Shown here: positions 8,107 through 17,180 of the stretch, one piece after another
Layout of the letters: each line of letters opens with the position of its first letter
Numbering within the stretch: position 1 is the first letter of the stretch
Source: Nocardia araoensis NBRC 100135
GTDB taxonomy: Bacteria; Actinomycetota; Actinomycetes; Mycobacteriales; Mycobacteriaceae
Direction of reading: 5' to 3'
DNA: 64,000 bases
Assembly (NCBI RefSeq): GCF_000308435.1
Contig: NZ_BAFR01000131.1
Coordinates: forward strand, 1 to 64,000
The notes under the pieces: model-generated
Databases searched by the model: none
The model's input: only the letters and a program-made list of their open reading frames with translations
Told to the model about the DNA's origin: nothing
Position numbers and translations under genes: made by a program

Positions 8107-8901
8107 ATGACAGGCCATGCGGACACACGCCGGGCGCGGACCGGCCTGGCACAGCAGGAAAGGGCGGTTGCGGTGAGGCAGACGGACGACACGGGTGACG
8201 AGACCGACAGCGGCGCCGACGCGGCGGGTACCGGGGCGGATCTCACCGTGCGTCAGCGCAAGGTGCTCGAGGTGATCCGCACCTCGGTGAGCGAGCGCGG
8301 CTACCCGCCGAGCATCCGGGAGATCGGTGACGCCGTCGGCCTCACCTCCACCTCGTCGGTCGCCCATCAGCTGCGTGCCCTCGAGCGCAAGGGCTACCTG
8401 CGCCGCGACCCGAATCGGCCACGTGCCGTCGACGTCCGTGGCCTGGACGAAGTGGTGCGGTCGGTGACCAGCCTGCCGGTCGCGGCGGTCGACGACGGTG
8501 AGATCTCCGTGGAGGTCGATCGCCCCGTCCCCACCTTCGTCCCGGTGCTCGGCCGCATCGCCGCCGGTGGCCCGATCCTGGCGGAGCAGGCCGTGGAGGA
8601 CGTCTTCCCGCTGCCGCGCGAACTGGTCGGCGACGGTTCGCTGTTCCTGCTGAAGGTCGTCGGTCAGTCCATGATCGACGCGGCGATCTGCGACGGCGAC
8701 TGGGTGGTCGTGCGGCAGCAGAACGTGGCCGAGAACGGCGACATCGTCGCGGCGATGATCGATGGCGAGGCCACGGTGAAGACCTTCAAGCGCACCGGCA
8801 AGGACGTCTGGCTGATGCCGCACAACCCGGTCTTCGAGCCGATCCCCGGCAACGACGCGCAGATTCTGGGCAAGGTCGTCACGGTGATCCGTAAGATCTG
8901 A
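8107..8901 (+). CDS. lexA: SOS repressor LexA
   Basis: A 264-residue LexA. The N-terminal winged helix-turn-helix begins near residue 46 ([13 protein letters not shown]) with recognition-helix sequence [19 protein letters not shown]. The self-cleavage site is A153-G154 in GRIAAGGPI, and the serine-lysine dyad is S188 (GQSMIDA) and K225 (ATVKTF). RecA bound to single-stranded DNA triggers autocleavage and lifts repression of lexA, recA and other repair genes. The first 45 residues are an acidic, flexible extension beyond E. coli LexA, as in many actinobacteria; a GTG at 8173 would give a shorter form. Its own promoter overlaps a near-perfect LexA box, the usual negative autoregulation. Confidence 0.97.
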   Translation: MTGHADTRRARTGLAQQERAVAVRQTDDTGDETDSGADAAGTGADLTVRQRKVLEVIRTSVSERGYPPSIREIGDAVGLTSTSSVAHQLRALERKGYLRRDPNRPRAVDVRGLDEVVRSVTSLPVAAVDDGEISVEVDRPVPTFVPVLGRIAAGGPILAEQAVEDVFPLPRELVGDGSLFLLKVVGQSMIDAAICDGDWVVVRQQNVAENGDIVAAMIDGEATVKTFKRTGKDVWLMPHNPVFEPIPGNDAQILGKVVTVIRKI

Positions 8902-9021
8902 CGGCCCGGCGGACCGATCCACCGCCGACGGGGCGCCTGTCGGGGGTGGACGTCCGGCACTCACAGCTGATTGCCAGCCGCCGCGCAGGAGATCCACCGG
9001 AACGCTTGCGAGACTCCTGCG

Positions 9022-11052
9022 GTGACAGCGATCCCCGCCGAGCCCGATGCGAATCCGATTGCCACTCCGCTCGAGCCGGGCGGATTACCGCCCGCACGCC
9101 TACGGGAACGGGTGGGTCTGGCGGCGCTGCTGATCGGGACCGCGGCCGCGTATCTGTGGCACATCACGGTCAACGGGATGGGCAACGGCTTCTACGCCGC
9201 GGCAGCCTGGTCGGGTGCGCGGAACTGGAAAGCGGTGCTGTTCGGTTCCCTGGACCCGGGCAACTTCATCACGGTGGACAAGCCGCCGGTCTCGCAATGG
9301 GTGATGGGCGTGTCGGGTCAGCTGTTCGGATTCGGCAGCGCGAGCATGCTCGTGCCGCAAGCCCTGATGGCCGTCGCCGCGGTGGCGCTGATGTACGCGA
9401 TGGTCGCGCGGGCCACCAGCAGCCGGGCCGCCGGTCTGCTCGCCGGTGCCGTGCTGGCGGCAACACCGGTGGTGGCGTTGATGTTCCGGTTCAACAATCC
9501 GGATGCCGTGATGGTGCTGCTGATGACCGCGGGTGCGTACTGCACGCTCCGGTCGGCGCGGCGGGCGAGCGTGCGCTGGCTGATGCTGGCGGGCGTCGCG
9601 CTCGGGTTCGCGTTCCTGGCGAAGATGCTCGAAGGTCTCATGGTGTTGCCCGCCTTGGCGCTCACCTATCTGATCGTCGCGCCGACCTCGGTGCGAAACC
9701 GCTTGCTGCACTTGTCGGCCGCCGCGGCGACCCTGGTCGTCTCGTCGGGCTGGTATGTGCTGCTGACGATGCTGTGGCCGGCCACGGCGCGGCCGTATCT
9801 GGCGGGCTCGACGGACAACACGTTCATGGATCTGGTGCTGGGATACAACGGATTCGCCCGCTTCCTGGGCCACAATCACCACGGCGGCAGCGGATTCGCG
9901 CTGCCCGCCGGATACGAGATGCCCCCGGCTACCGGGCACGGCGGCGGGTTCGCCGGATTCAGCGGGCCGGGTCCGGCTCGCCTGTTCACCGGTGAGATCG
10001 GTTTCGAGATCTCCTGGCTGCTTCCGGCCGCCTTGCTCGCCTTCGCACTGGTGCTCGCCTCCCGCCTACGCGCGCAGCGGACGGATCCGATTCGCGCCGC
10101 CGCCTTGGCGTTCGGGCTGTGGCTGATCGTCGACGGCGTCGCGTTCACCGTGATGCGCGGCGGCATGCACGCCTACTACACATTGGCGATCGGTCCCGCC
10201 GTGGCCGGGATGTTCGCCGTCGGGGTGGCCGAGATGTGGCGGCGCCGATCCGAGGCGTTCGGCCGCATCGGCGCCGCCGCGCTGGTGCTCACCTCGGGGC
10301 TGTGGGCGTTCGTCCTGCTGAACCGCAATCCCGGGTGGCTGCCGCCGCTGCGCTGGACACTCCTGGCGATCTCGCTGGCTGTGGCGCTCGGACTGGTCGC
10401 CGCCGCGTTCCCGGCCGGCGCTCGACGAGTGCGAGCCAGAGCCGTATCGGTGCTCGTCGCCGTGGGCGTGCTCGCCGGAATCGGCGGGTCGACGGCCTAC
10501 GCCGCGGCCACGCTGCCGCAGGCGCACACGGGAGGCAGTCCTACGGTGGGCCCGGCGCGGACCGCGGCGGCCGTACCGGCGAACGACGCGCGTCGCGAGG
10601 TGACCGCGTTCGTCGGCCGGGAGGTCGAACCACAGCTCGCCGCGCTGTTGCGCGGCACCTCAACGCCCTGGTCGGCCGCCGTGGATCGCTCGTCGGTCGC
10701 CGCGTCGCTCGAACTCGCCAGCCATACCTCGGTCGTCGCCATCGGCGGCTTCACCTCCGACGATCCCGTACCCAGCCTCGACGACTTCCGGACCATGGTG
10801 CGCACCCATCAGGTGACGTACTACCTCGCGCAGGAGGTGCGGCTGCCCGATTCGTGGCGGGTGCGCGATCAGTCCGCCGGAACCGACGTTCCCGACAACG
10901 GATGGTGGCGACCGGCCGGACACAAGGACATCGCCGATTGGGTGGCGGCGCACTACACCGCGGTGCACATGGGCAACGTCGCGGTCTACGACCTCACCGC
11001 CCCGGCCTGCGACGGCGCACCATCGTCATCGGCCGCGGCCTGCGCGAAATGA
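9022..11052 (+). CDS. GT39/ArnT-like polyprenyl-phosphate-dependent membrane glycosyltransferase
   Basis: About 676 residues with roughly a dozen transmembrane helices and a C-terminal extracytoplasmic region. The first loop carries GFYAAAAWSGARNWKAVLFG and the PGNFITVDKPPVSQWV block, with the acidic and DKPP residues typical of the YkcA/YkcB branch of PMT_2 (GT39/GT83) transferases. These enzymes take a sugar from a polyprenyl-phosphate donor outside the membrane and attach it to a cell-wall glycan or protein; the exact acceptor is unknown. A Gly/His-rich loop follows the eighth or so helix (GHNHHGG...). The start is uncertain: GTG at 9022 is used, and a TTG at 8971 is possible; neither has a good ribosome site. 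The gene lies downstream of lexA on the same strand without obvious functional link. Confidence 0.85.
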   Translation: MTAIPAEPDANPIATPLEPGGLPPARLRERVGLAALLIGTAAAYLWHITVNGMGNGFYAAAAWSGARNWKAVLFGSLDPGNFITVDKPPVSQWVMGVSGQLFGFGSASMLVPQALMAVAAVALMYAMVARATSSRAAGLLAGAVLAATPVVALMFRFNNPDAVMVLLMTAGAYCTLRSARRASVRWLMLAGVALGFAFLAKMLEGLMVLPALALTYLIVAPTSVRNRLLHLSAAAATLVVSSGWYVLLTMLWPATARPYLAGSTDNTFMDLVLGYNGFARFLGHNHHGGSGFALPAGYEMPPATGHGGGFAGFSGPGPARLFTGEIGFEISWLLPAALLAFALVLASRLRAQRTDPIRAAALAFGLWLIVDGVAFTVMRGGMHAYYTLAIGPAVAGMFAVGVAEMWRRRSEAFGRIGAAALVLTSGLWAFVLLNRNPGWLPPLRWTLLAISLAVALGLVAAAFPAGARRVRARAVSVLVAVGVLAGIGGSTAYAAATLPQAHTGGSPTVGPARTAAAVPANDARREVTAFVGREVEPQLAALLRGTSTPWSAAVDRSSVAASLELASHTSVVAIGGFTSDDPVPSLDDFRTMVRTHQVTYYLAQEVRLPDSWRVRDQSAGTDVPDNGWWRPAGHKDIADWVAAHYTAVHMGNVAVYDLTAPACDGAPSSSAAACAK

Positions 11053-11124
11053 GCGCGTAGTTCCGCGGTCGTGGGCCAACCGTCAGCCGAGATGATCCGG
11101 GTGGCGGCCGGTCCGTATCGGGGG

Positions 11125-11535
11125 TCAGCTCCCGACGCCGAGGGCGGTCAGAAATACCAGCACGACGGTCGTGACAGCGAATACGCCGTGAGCCGCGACG
11201 ACGGCTACGGGAAAGTGCCCTTCGGGTGGTTCGGCGGTTCCGGCGGAACGCGCCCGGTAGGTGGGAATCCAGCGCAGCAACATGGTGAATCCGAGTAGCG
11301 CCACCGGGATCAGCAGGACGAACGCGATCCACGCCAGCGCGGTGCTGTCGACGACCAGGTACACGATCCAGACGATCAGTCCGGCCACCGCGAGCAGGAA
11401 GTGCCCGAACAGTACCGGGGCAGGCAGCTGCGTCGAATTCGGCTGGCGGGTGCCGCCCTTGGCGATCCAGGTGCCGAGCAGGAAGAAACCGCCGCCCGCG
11501 GTGAGCAGCCAGAAGATCAGTGCCGCGATGCCCAT
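11125..11535 (-). CDS. Small four-helix membrane protein of unknown function
   Basis: A 136-residue hydrophobic protein with about four transmembrane helices (first IAALIFWLLTAGGGFFLLG, last near the C-terminus FAVTTVVLVFLTALG). The ATG at 11535 has an excellent AGGAGG site six bases upstream, which decides the start. It sits 28 bp after the DUF2231 gene on the same strand and is probably cotranscribed with it. I do not recognise a domain. Confidence 0.75.
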   Translation of the reverse strand: MGIAALIFWLLTAGGGFFLLGTWIAKGGTRQPNSTQLPAPVLFGHFLLAVAGLIVWIVYLVVDSTALAWIAFVLLIPVALLGFTMLLRWIPTYRARSAGTAEPPEGHFPVAVVAAHGVFAVTTVVLVFLTALGVGS

Positions 11536-11563
11536 GGTGTGCCTCCTGACGGTGGGAAGGGAT

Positions 11564-12073
11564 TCAGTGTGTGAAGCCGCCTGCCTGAGTGGTCTCGTCG
11601 GCGACACGTACGCCGTACCGGTAAGCGAGCTTGCCGCCGAGATACCCCGAGAAACCCAAGGCCGCCAGGGCCACCACCGACAGCGCCAGCGGGCCGACCG
11701 GGACGGCGCGTGTGGTGTCGGCGCCCCGCCGCCACACGAAACCGACCGCATAGGCGATGGTCACCAGCAGATTGAGGGTCATGTGCAGCAAACCGGTGCG
11801 GAAGGCGGGCGTCCCGGTCGGGATCGCGAGCAGATCGAGGAAACCGATCGTCGCGGCGGCCAGGGCGCCGAGCACGCCGATCGCGATCAGCCACGACGAC
11901 CCCCTGACCAGGAACTCCGGATCGTCGACCCATCGGGATGCGAGGTCGAACACCAGACTGGCGACCCAGGCGCCGATCGGGACGGTGACCAGAATCGGAT
12001 GGAACGGATGCCCATACGGGCCTGCCAGCATGGCACTCACCGGCTGCTTCGCCTGCCGTGTATCCCCGGTCAT
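11564..12073 (-). CDS. DUF2231-family membrane protein
   Basis: A 169-residue protein with four transmembrane helices. The N-terminal GHPFHPILVTVPIGAW segment is the signature of DUF2231, with its two conserved histidines, and the second helix pair has HMTLNLLVTIAYAVGF. The family's function is unknown; histidines in the membrane suggest heme or metal ligands, which is my inference. GGAGG precedes the ATG. A TTGTGA-17-AATATC promoter lies 135-163 bp upstream, and the methionine-rich peptide gene is upstream on the same strand. Confidence 0.85.
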   Translation of the reverse strand: MTGDTRQAKQPVSAMLAGPYGHPFHPILVTVPIGAWVASLVFDLASRWVDDPEFLVRGSSWLIAIGVLGALAAATIGFLDLLAIPTGTPAFRTGLLHMTLNLLVTIAYAVGFVWRRGADTTRAVPVGPLALSVVALAALGFSGYLGGKLAYRYGVRVADETTQAGGFTH

Positions 12074-12207
12074 GGCGCACCTCCGCCGAGGTCGATCACA
12101 TTCACATCCGCCGACCGGCGACCGAGCCGAGACTCGGCGACGGTCCGCCGAGTCATTTCACTCCGTCCGCGCCGATGGCCGGCGGCTATCACTCTCTTAT
12201 GTGCGGT

Positions 12208-12236
12208 GATATTGCATCTCTTACGGAGGGTCACAA
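12208..12236 (-). promoter_or_regulatory. Candidate promoter for the DUF2231 gene
   Basis: Read on the minus strand, TTGTGA (12231-12236) and AATATC (12208-12213) are 17 bases apart. The nearest downstream gene is the DUF2231 gene at 12073. A CCGTACGG palindrome lies about 15 bp upstream of it (12251-12258). Confidence 0.4.
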
Positions 12237-12351
12237 AGTGGACGTACCACCGTACGGAAATTGCACACCTCGTCGGGGAAAACCGTTTCCACCGCCCTGA
12301 CACCGAATTCTCGGCCGGTCGCACAACTGCACTTTCCCGCTTATGGAGCGG

Positions 12352-12441
12352 CTACGACATCATCGGGAGCATCGGCATCGACATGCCCGGGAACATGCTG
12401 TTCCACATATCGCGCAACATCCCCATCATCTGATCCATCAC
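12352..12441 (-). CDS. Methionine-rich 29-residue peptide
   Basis: A very small gene that length cut-offs would drop. It starts at GTG 12441 (or the adjacent ATG 12438), seven bases after a strong GGGAGGTGA ribosome site at about 12448-12456, and stops with TAG at 12352. Of 29 residues, 12 are Met (positions 1, 2, 5, 6, 8, 12, 16, 20, 22, 24, 27 and 28), with single Trp, Phe, Arg and Leu25/Leu9; it begins MMDQMMGML and ends MPMLPMMS. There is no signal peptide or clear membrane helix. Clustered Met with MXM and MXXM spacing binds Cu(I) or Ag(I) in known copper proteins; that role here is inference. It lies between the end of the hydrogenase operon and the DUF2231 gene, all on the minus strand. 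Confidence 0.6.
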   Translation of the reverse strand: MMDQMMGMLRDMWNSMFPGMSMPMLPMMS

Positions 12442-12767
12442 GGCAGTTCACCTCCCTTCGGGTGCGATCCGAAATGCGGATCAGCCCGTCGGGCACGATG
12501 GCGGGGGGACGCGCCGACACACCGTTTCTGGACTTCAGCCCGGACAACTAACGATGAAATACACGTGTCGCTCCCCGAGATCGGGCTCGACAGCTATATA
12601 CAGGATACGCGCACGGAGGTGCCCCAAACACGCCGACCCTTTTTAGAACCATCGAGTTCACCGCAATTCAACGGTTCGGCACCCTGTCCGAAAAAGCGGC
12701 GTTTCGGCGCGTGGCGGTGCAGCCACCGGCTTCGGTGTCCACCGTGGACGAGGCCGCCTACAACTCA
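12442..12767. other. Intergenic region between the hydrogenase operon and the Met-rich peptide
   Basis: No gene seen. Read on the minus strand it holds a CCGAAA/TTTCGG hairpin (12688-12707) with a T-rich loop that may end hydrogenase transcription, and an extended -10-like TGTATATAG (about 12594-12602) that could start the leader of the Met-rich peptide gene. The segment is lower in GC than its surroundings. Confidence 0.4.
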
Positions 12768-13514
12768 TCATTTGATCACCGGGCTCTCCGGTGCGGCCAG
12801 TCGCCGATTGGTGGACTCCAGCTGCCGCACCGTGGCCGCTGCCAGAGCGCGAGTCTGGGCCTCGTCCAGGCGCCCGCACAGCCGTCCCCAGTGCACCGCG
12901 ACCCGCTCCCCTACCGCGACGTCCGGCAGCGCCGCGTAGCCGTCCACCCGGATCGGCACCGAACGCGCCGTTTCCGCCGACAACGCCAGACGTTCCCCGT
13001 CCCAGCTCAGCCCGCGGCAGCGCAACACGATCTCGCCGCCGGCGCGGTCGAGCACCGTTCCCCAGGTGATCCGGCAGTTGTCGAGGACGCGCAGAGGATG
13101 TTCGTTACCGTGCCGCAGCAGCCGCGACCACGGGTACACGCCGAAGACGTGGAAGCAATGGTTGGCGGCCGCCTCCTCGGCCAGGCGCGGTGTCAGGTGC
13201 GTCCAGTAACCGCCCGCGACCGGGCCGAGCAGATCCAGTAGTTCGGCGGTGAACTCGCGCGCATCCAGATCCGCGCCGACGCCGCCGCCCAGCCAGTAGG
13301 CCTCGACCAGCCTGCGGTCCAGCGGGTCCGCGATGCCCGTCATGCGCGCCATCACGCGCAGGTACGGCCATGCTCCGGTGAACCGGCGCGCCACCGCCCG
13401 CACCTGCTCCTCCGAGCCGTCGCGCAGGGCCGTGGCGTCGGGGGGCCCGCAGTAGCCGAGCCGATTCGGGGCATAGGCGTACCGGGCGAACATCTCCGCT
13501 CCGCTGTCCGCCAT
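12768..13514 (-). CDS. DUF6390-type hydrogenase-associated protein
   Basis: A 248-residue soluble protein, the last gene of the hydrogenase operon. It begins MADSGAEMFARYAYAPNRLGYCGPPD and contains AYWLGGGVGADLDAREF and NHCFHVFGVYPWSRLLRHG blocks. I recognise it as the conserved partner (DUF6390) found beside hypE and nickel permease genes in actinobacteria; its activity is not known to me. Its ATG overlaps the nicT stop (TGATG), so translation is coupled. Conserved Cys and His residues (YCGPPD, NHCFHVFG, RLLRHGNEH) could bind metal, which is inference. Confidence 0.75.
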   Translation of the reverse strand: MADSGAEMFARYAYAPNRLGYCGPPDATALRDGSEEQVRAVARRFTGAWPYLRVMARMTGIADPLDRRLVEAYWLGGGVGADLDAREFTAELLDLLGPVAGGYWTHLTPRLAEEAAANHCFHVFGVYPWSRLLRHGNEHPLRVLDNCRITWGTVLDRAGGEIVLRCRGLSWDGERLALSAETARSVPIRVDGYAALPDVAVGERVAVHWGRLCGRLDEAQTRALAAATVRQLESTNRRLAAPESPVIK

Positions 13515-14623
13515 CAGCACGGCCCTCCGCCGGGGGACCACCGCTGTTCGATCCGGCCGAATCGCCACACCCCGACCGCGAGCGCCCAGGTCAGCACGAA
13601 CAGCCCCGCGATCACGAACCCCATGGCGCCCAGATCGAGCCCGCCGACCCACGCGAGTGGTCCATCGGCGATGCCGAATTCGTCGGCCAGCAGCGAGATC
13701 ATCTCCTGTGCGCCGATCAGCAGCGCCACGGCCACCGACAGACCGGTCACGACGATGTTGTAGTAGACGGTGCGCAGCGGCCCGGCGAACGCCCACCCGT
13801 AGGCGTAGTTCATGAACGCGCCGTCCAGCGCGTCGAACAGCGTCATACCCGCCGAGAACAGCACGGGCAGCACGAGGATCGCGTACCACGGCAGGTCGGT
13901 CGCCGCCGCGCCGCCCGCGATCACCAGCAGGCTCACCTCGGTGACGGTGTCGAAGCCGAGACCGAACAGCAGCCCGACGAGGTACATCTGCCACGGCGCG
14001 CGCACCGCCCGGGTCAGCGGCCCGATCACCCGCTGCACAGCGCCGCGGTCCTGCAACCGCTGCCGCAACGCGGCATCGTCGTAGCTCCCGCGACGCATAG
14101 ACCGGAACACCCGCCAGATCCCGATCAGTGAGACCAGGTTCAACGCCCCGATGGCGAGCAGGAAAGTGCCGGAGATCCCGGTGCCGAACAGGCCGGTCCA
14201 CCGTTGCAACCCGGAGTTCTCGTCGCGCAGGTTGCCCGCCAGCGCCTTGACGCCGAACGCCAGCAGCGCGACGAGGACGAAGACGATGGTGGAATGCCCG
14301 AGCGAGAACCAGAATCCGGCCGACAGCGGCCTGCGCCCGTCCGCGACCAGCTTGCGGGTGGTGTTGTCGATCGCGGCGATGTGGTCGGCGTCGAACGCGT
14401 GGCGCATCCCGAGCGTGTAGGCGGTGACGCCGAGGCCGACGCCGAACACCGCACCGTCCACCGCGTATCCGCCGGGGACCACGAGCAGCAGCAGCGCGGA
14501 CCACCCGAAGACGTGCAAGGCGACGACGACCGCGGCCATCCCCGCGACGTCGCGCCGCTGCCGCCCGTCCAGCGGGGCACGCGGCGCCGCAGGCGTGTCG
14601 GCGATCCGAACGATGATCCACAC
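13514..14623 (-). CDS. nicT: NiCoT-family nickel/cobalt permease
   Basis: A 369-residue permease with about eight transmembrane helices. The defining HX4DH signature is RHAFDADHIAAIDN (H75, D78, D80, H81 in helix II), followed by FWFSLGHSTIVFV and, later, LFGLGFDTVTEVSLL, the other family motifs. NiCoT proteins import Ni2+ (and Co2+) by secondary transport. Its place at the end of a hydrogenase operon makes nickel supply for the active site the evident role. The GTG at 14623 follows an AGAAGG site, 36 bp after the hypE stop. Nickel import next to a nickel enzyme is common in this gene family. Confidence 0.92.
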   Translation of the reverse strand: MWIIVRIADTPAAPRAPLDGRQRRDVAGMAAVVVALHVFGWSALLLLVVPGGYAVDGAVFGVGLGVTAYTLGMRHAFDADHIAAIDNTTRKLVADGRRPLSAGFWFSLGHSTIVFVLVALLAFGVKALAGNLRDENSGLQRWTGLFGTGISGTFLLAIGALNLVSLIGIWRVFRSMRRGSYDDAALRQRLQDRGAVQRVIGPLTRAVRAPWQMYLVGLLFGLGFDTVTEVSLLVIAGGAAATDLPWYAILVLPVLFSAGMTLFDALDGAFMNYAYGWAFAGPLRTVYYNIVVTGLSVAVALLIGAQEMISLLADEFGIADGPLAWVGGLDLGAMGFVIAGLFVLTWALAVGVWRFGRIEQRWSPGGGPC

Positions 14624-14659
14624 CTCGCCTTCTGGCTCGGGACCGATACCTTTGCCCGG

Positions 14660-15728
14660 TCAGCAGATCCGTGGCAGTTGCTCGCCCGCGGGCAGATCCA
14701 CCACCCGCGTGCCGCCGAGTGCCGTGCGGGCGACCACCATGCCGGGATGTTCTGCGACGCAGCGGCCGATCGCGGCGGCCTGCGCGCCCAGCGGATGTTC
14801 CCGCATCGCCGCGAGCACGCGATCGGCGTCCTCGGGCGCTACGAACGCCAAGAGCTTGCCCTCGTTGGCCACGTACATCGGGTCCAACCCGAGCAGCCCG
14901 CACGCGTCGCGCACGCCGTCGGGCACCGGCAGCTGTCGCTCGTCCAGGGCCACGCCGATTTTCGCGGCGCGGGCGATCTCGTTGAGCGAGGCCGCGACGC
15001 CGCCGCGGGTGGGGTCGCGCAGCACGTGCACATCGGCGCCGGTGGCCAGCATCGCCGCGACCAGACCGTGCAGCGGCGCGGTGTCGCTGAGCACGGTGGT
15101 ACCGAACTCCAGTCCCTCGCGGCAGCTGAGCACCGCGATGCCGTGCACCCCGATCTCGCCGCTGACCAGCACGACGTCGCCCGGGGTCGCGCGTTGCGGC
15201 CGGATGTCCACCTCGGGAGCCACCACGCCGATGCCCGCGGTGTTGATATAGATCCCGTCACCGTGCCCGGCGTCGACCACCTTGGTGTCCCCGGTGACCA
15301 GCTGGACCTCCGCCGCCAGCGCGGCGGTGCCCACCGCCTGCGCGATGCGCGCGATGTCGGCCAGCGCGGTGCCCTCCTCCAGGATGAACGCGGTGGACAG
15401 CACCATCGGGCGCGCACCGGACATCGCCAGATCGTTCACCGTGCCGTTGACCGCGAGCTCACCGATCGTGCCGCCCGGGAACACCAGCGGCTTCACCACG
15501 AACGAGTCGGTGGAGAAGGCCAGCCGCGCGCCGTCGAGCGTGACCACCGCGGAATCGGTCAGGTCCGCGTTCGCGGCCGAGCCGAACGCGGGCAGGAACA
15601 AATGCTCGATCAGTTCGCCGGACATCGCGCCACCGCCGCCGTGGCCCATCACGATGTTCGGCGAATCCCGCAGCGGCATCGGGCAGACCCAGCCCTCCAT
15701 GTCGATCGTCACGGGGGCGGTGCCTTCC

Positions 15729-15736
<8 letters not shown>
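14660..15736 (-). CDS. hypE: Hydrogenase maturation protein HypE
   Basis: A 358-residue PurM/ThiL-type ATPase. It has the HypE N-terminal glycine block [15 protein letters not shown], the ATP-site TDSFVV and [11 protein letters not shown] segments, and ends PRIC, the C-terminal cysteine that receives a carbamoyl group from HypF and is dehydrated to thiocyanate, the source of the cyanide ligands of the [NiFe] site. It overlaps the end of hypD by 8 bp. Compared with E. coli HypE it has about 20 extra N-terminal residues ([19 protein letters not shown]) that carry one further cysteine. Confidence 0.96.
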
Positions 15737-16837
<1,101 letters not shown>

Positions 16838-16841
<4 letters not shown>

Positions 16842-17164
16842 GACTGAGCCTCCGGTTCCTCGGGTGACGGCTCGACGGCGGGATTGTCCAGACCCGCCTG
16901 CTTCGCGGCGATGGCGAACCCGTCGCCGAATTCCTCGTTCAGTACGCCGAGGTGCTCGAACTCGGCCAGGGTCCGCAGCGCGGATTCCTCATCCAGACGC
17001 TGGATCGCGAAACCGACGTGGACCACGACGTAGTCGCCGACCGCCGCGTCCGGGATGTATTGCAGGCACACGTCCTTGTGCACGCCGCCGAAGTCGACGA
17101 TCGACATCAGCGTGCCGTCCCGCTCGTGCAGGCTGAGCACTTTGCCTGGTACCGCAAGACACAT
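16838..17164 (-). CDS. hypC: Hydrogenase maturation chaperone HypC, long form
   Basis: A 108-residue HypC/HybG. It starts MCLAVPGKV; after removal of Met the N-terminal cysteine (C2) carries the iron group between HypD and the large subunit. The OB-like core extends through [17 protein letters not shown]. About 30 additional C-terminal residues, ending in an acidic Pro/Glu-rich tail, are not in the second copy at 19508. Two HypC copies in one operon suggest separate roles in Fe(CN)2CO assembly and delivery. ATGA overlap with hypD. Confidence 0.95.
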
Positions 17165-17180
17165 CGTTGCTCTCCTTCGC

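Noticed and set aside
12261-12551. Plus-strand 96-codon frame over the Met-rich peptide
   Set aside because: It is Ser/Thr/Pro-rich antisense reading of the CAT/ATG repeats of the peptide gene and lacks a ribosome site.
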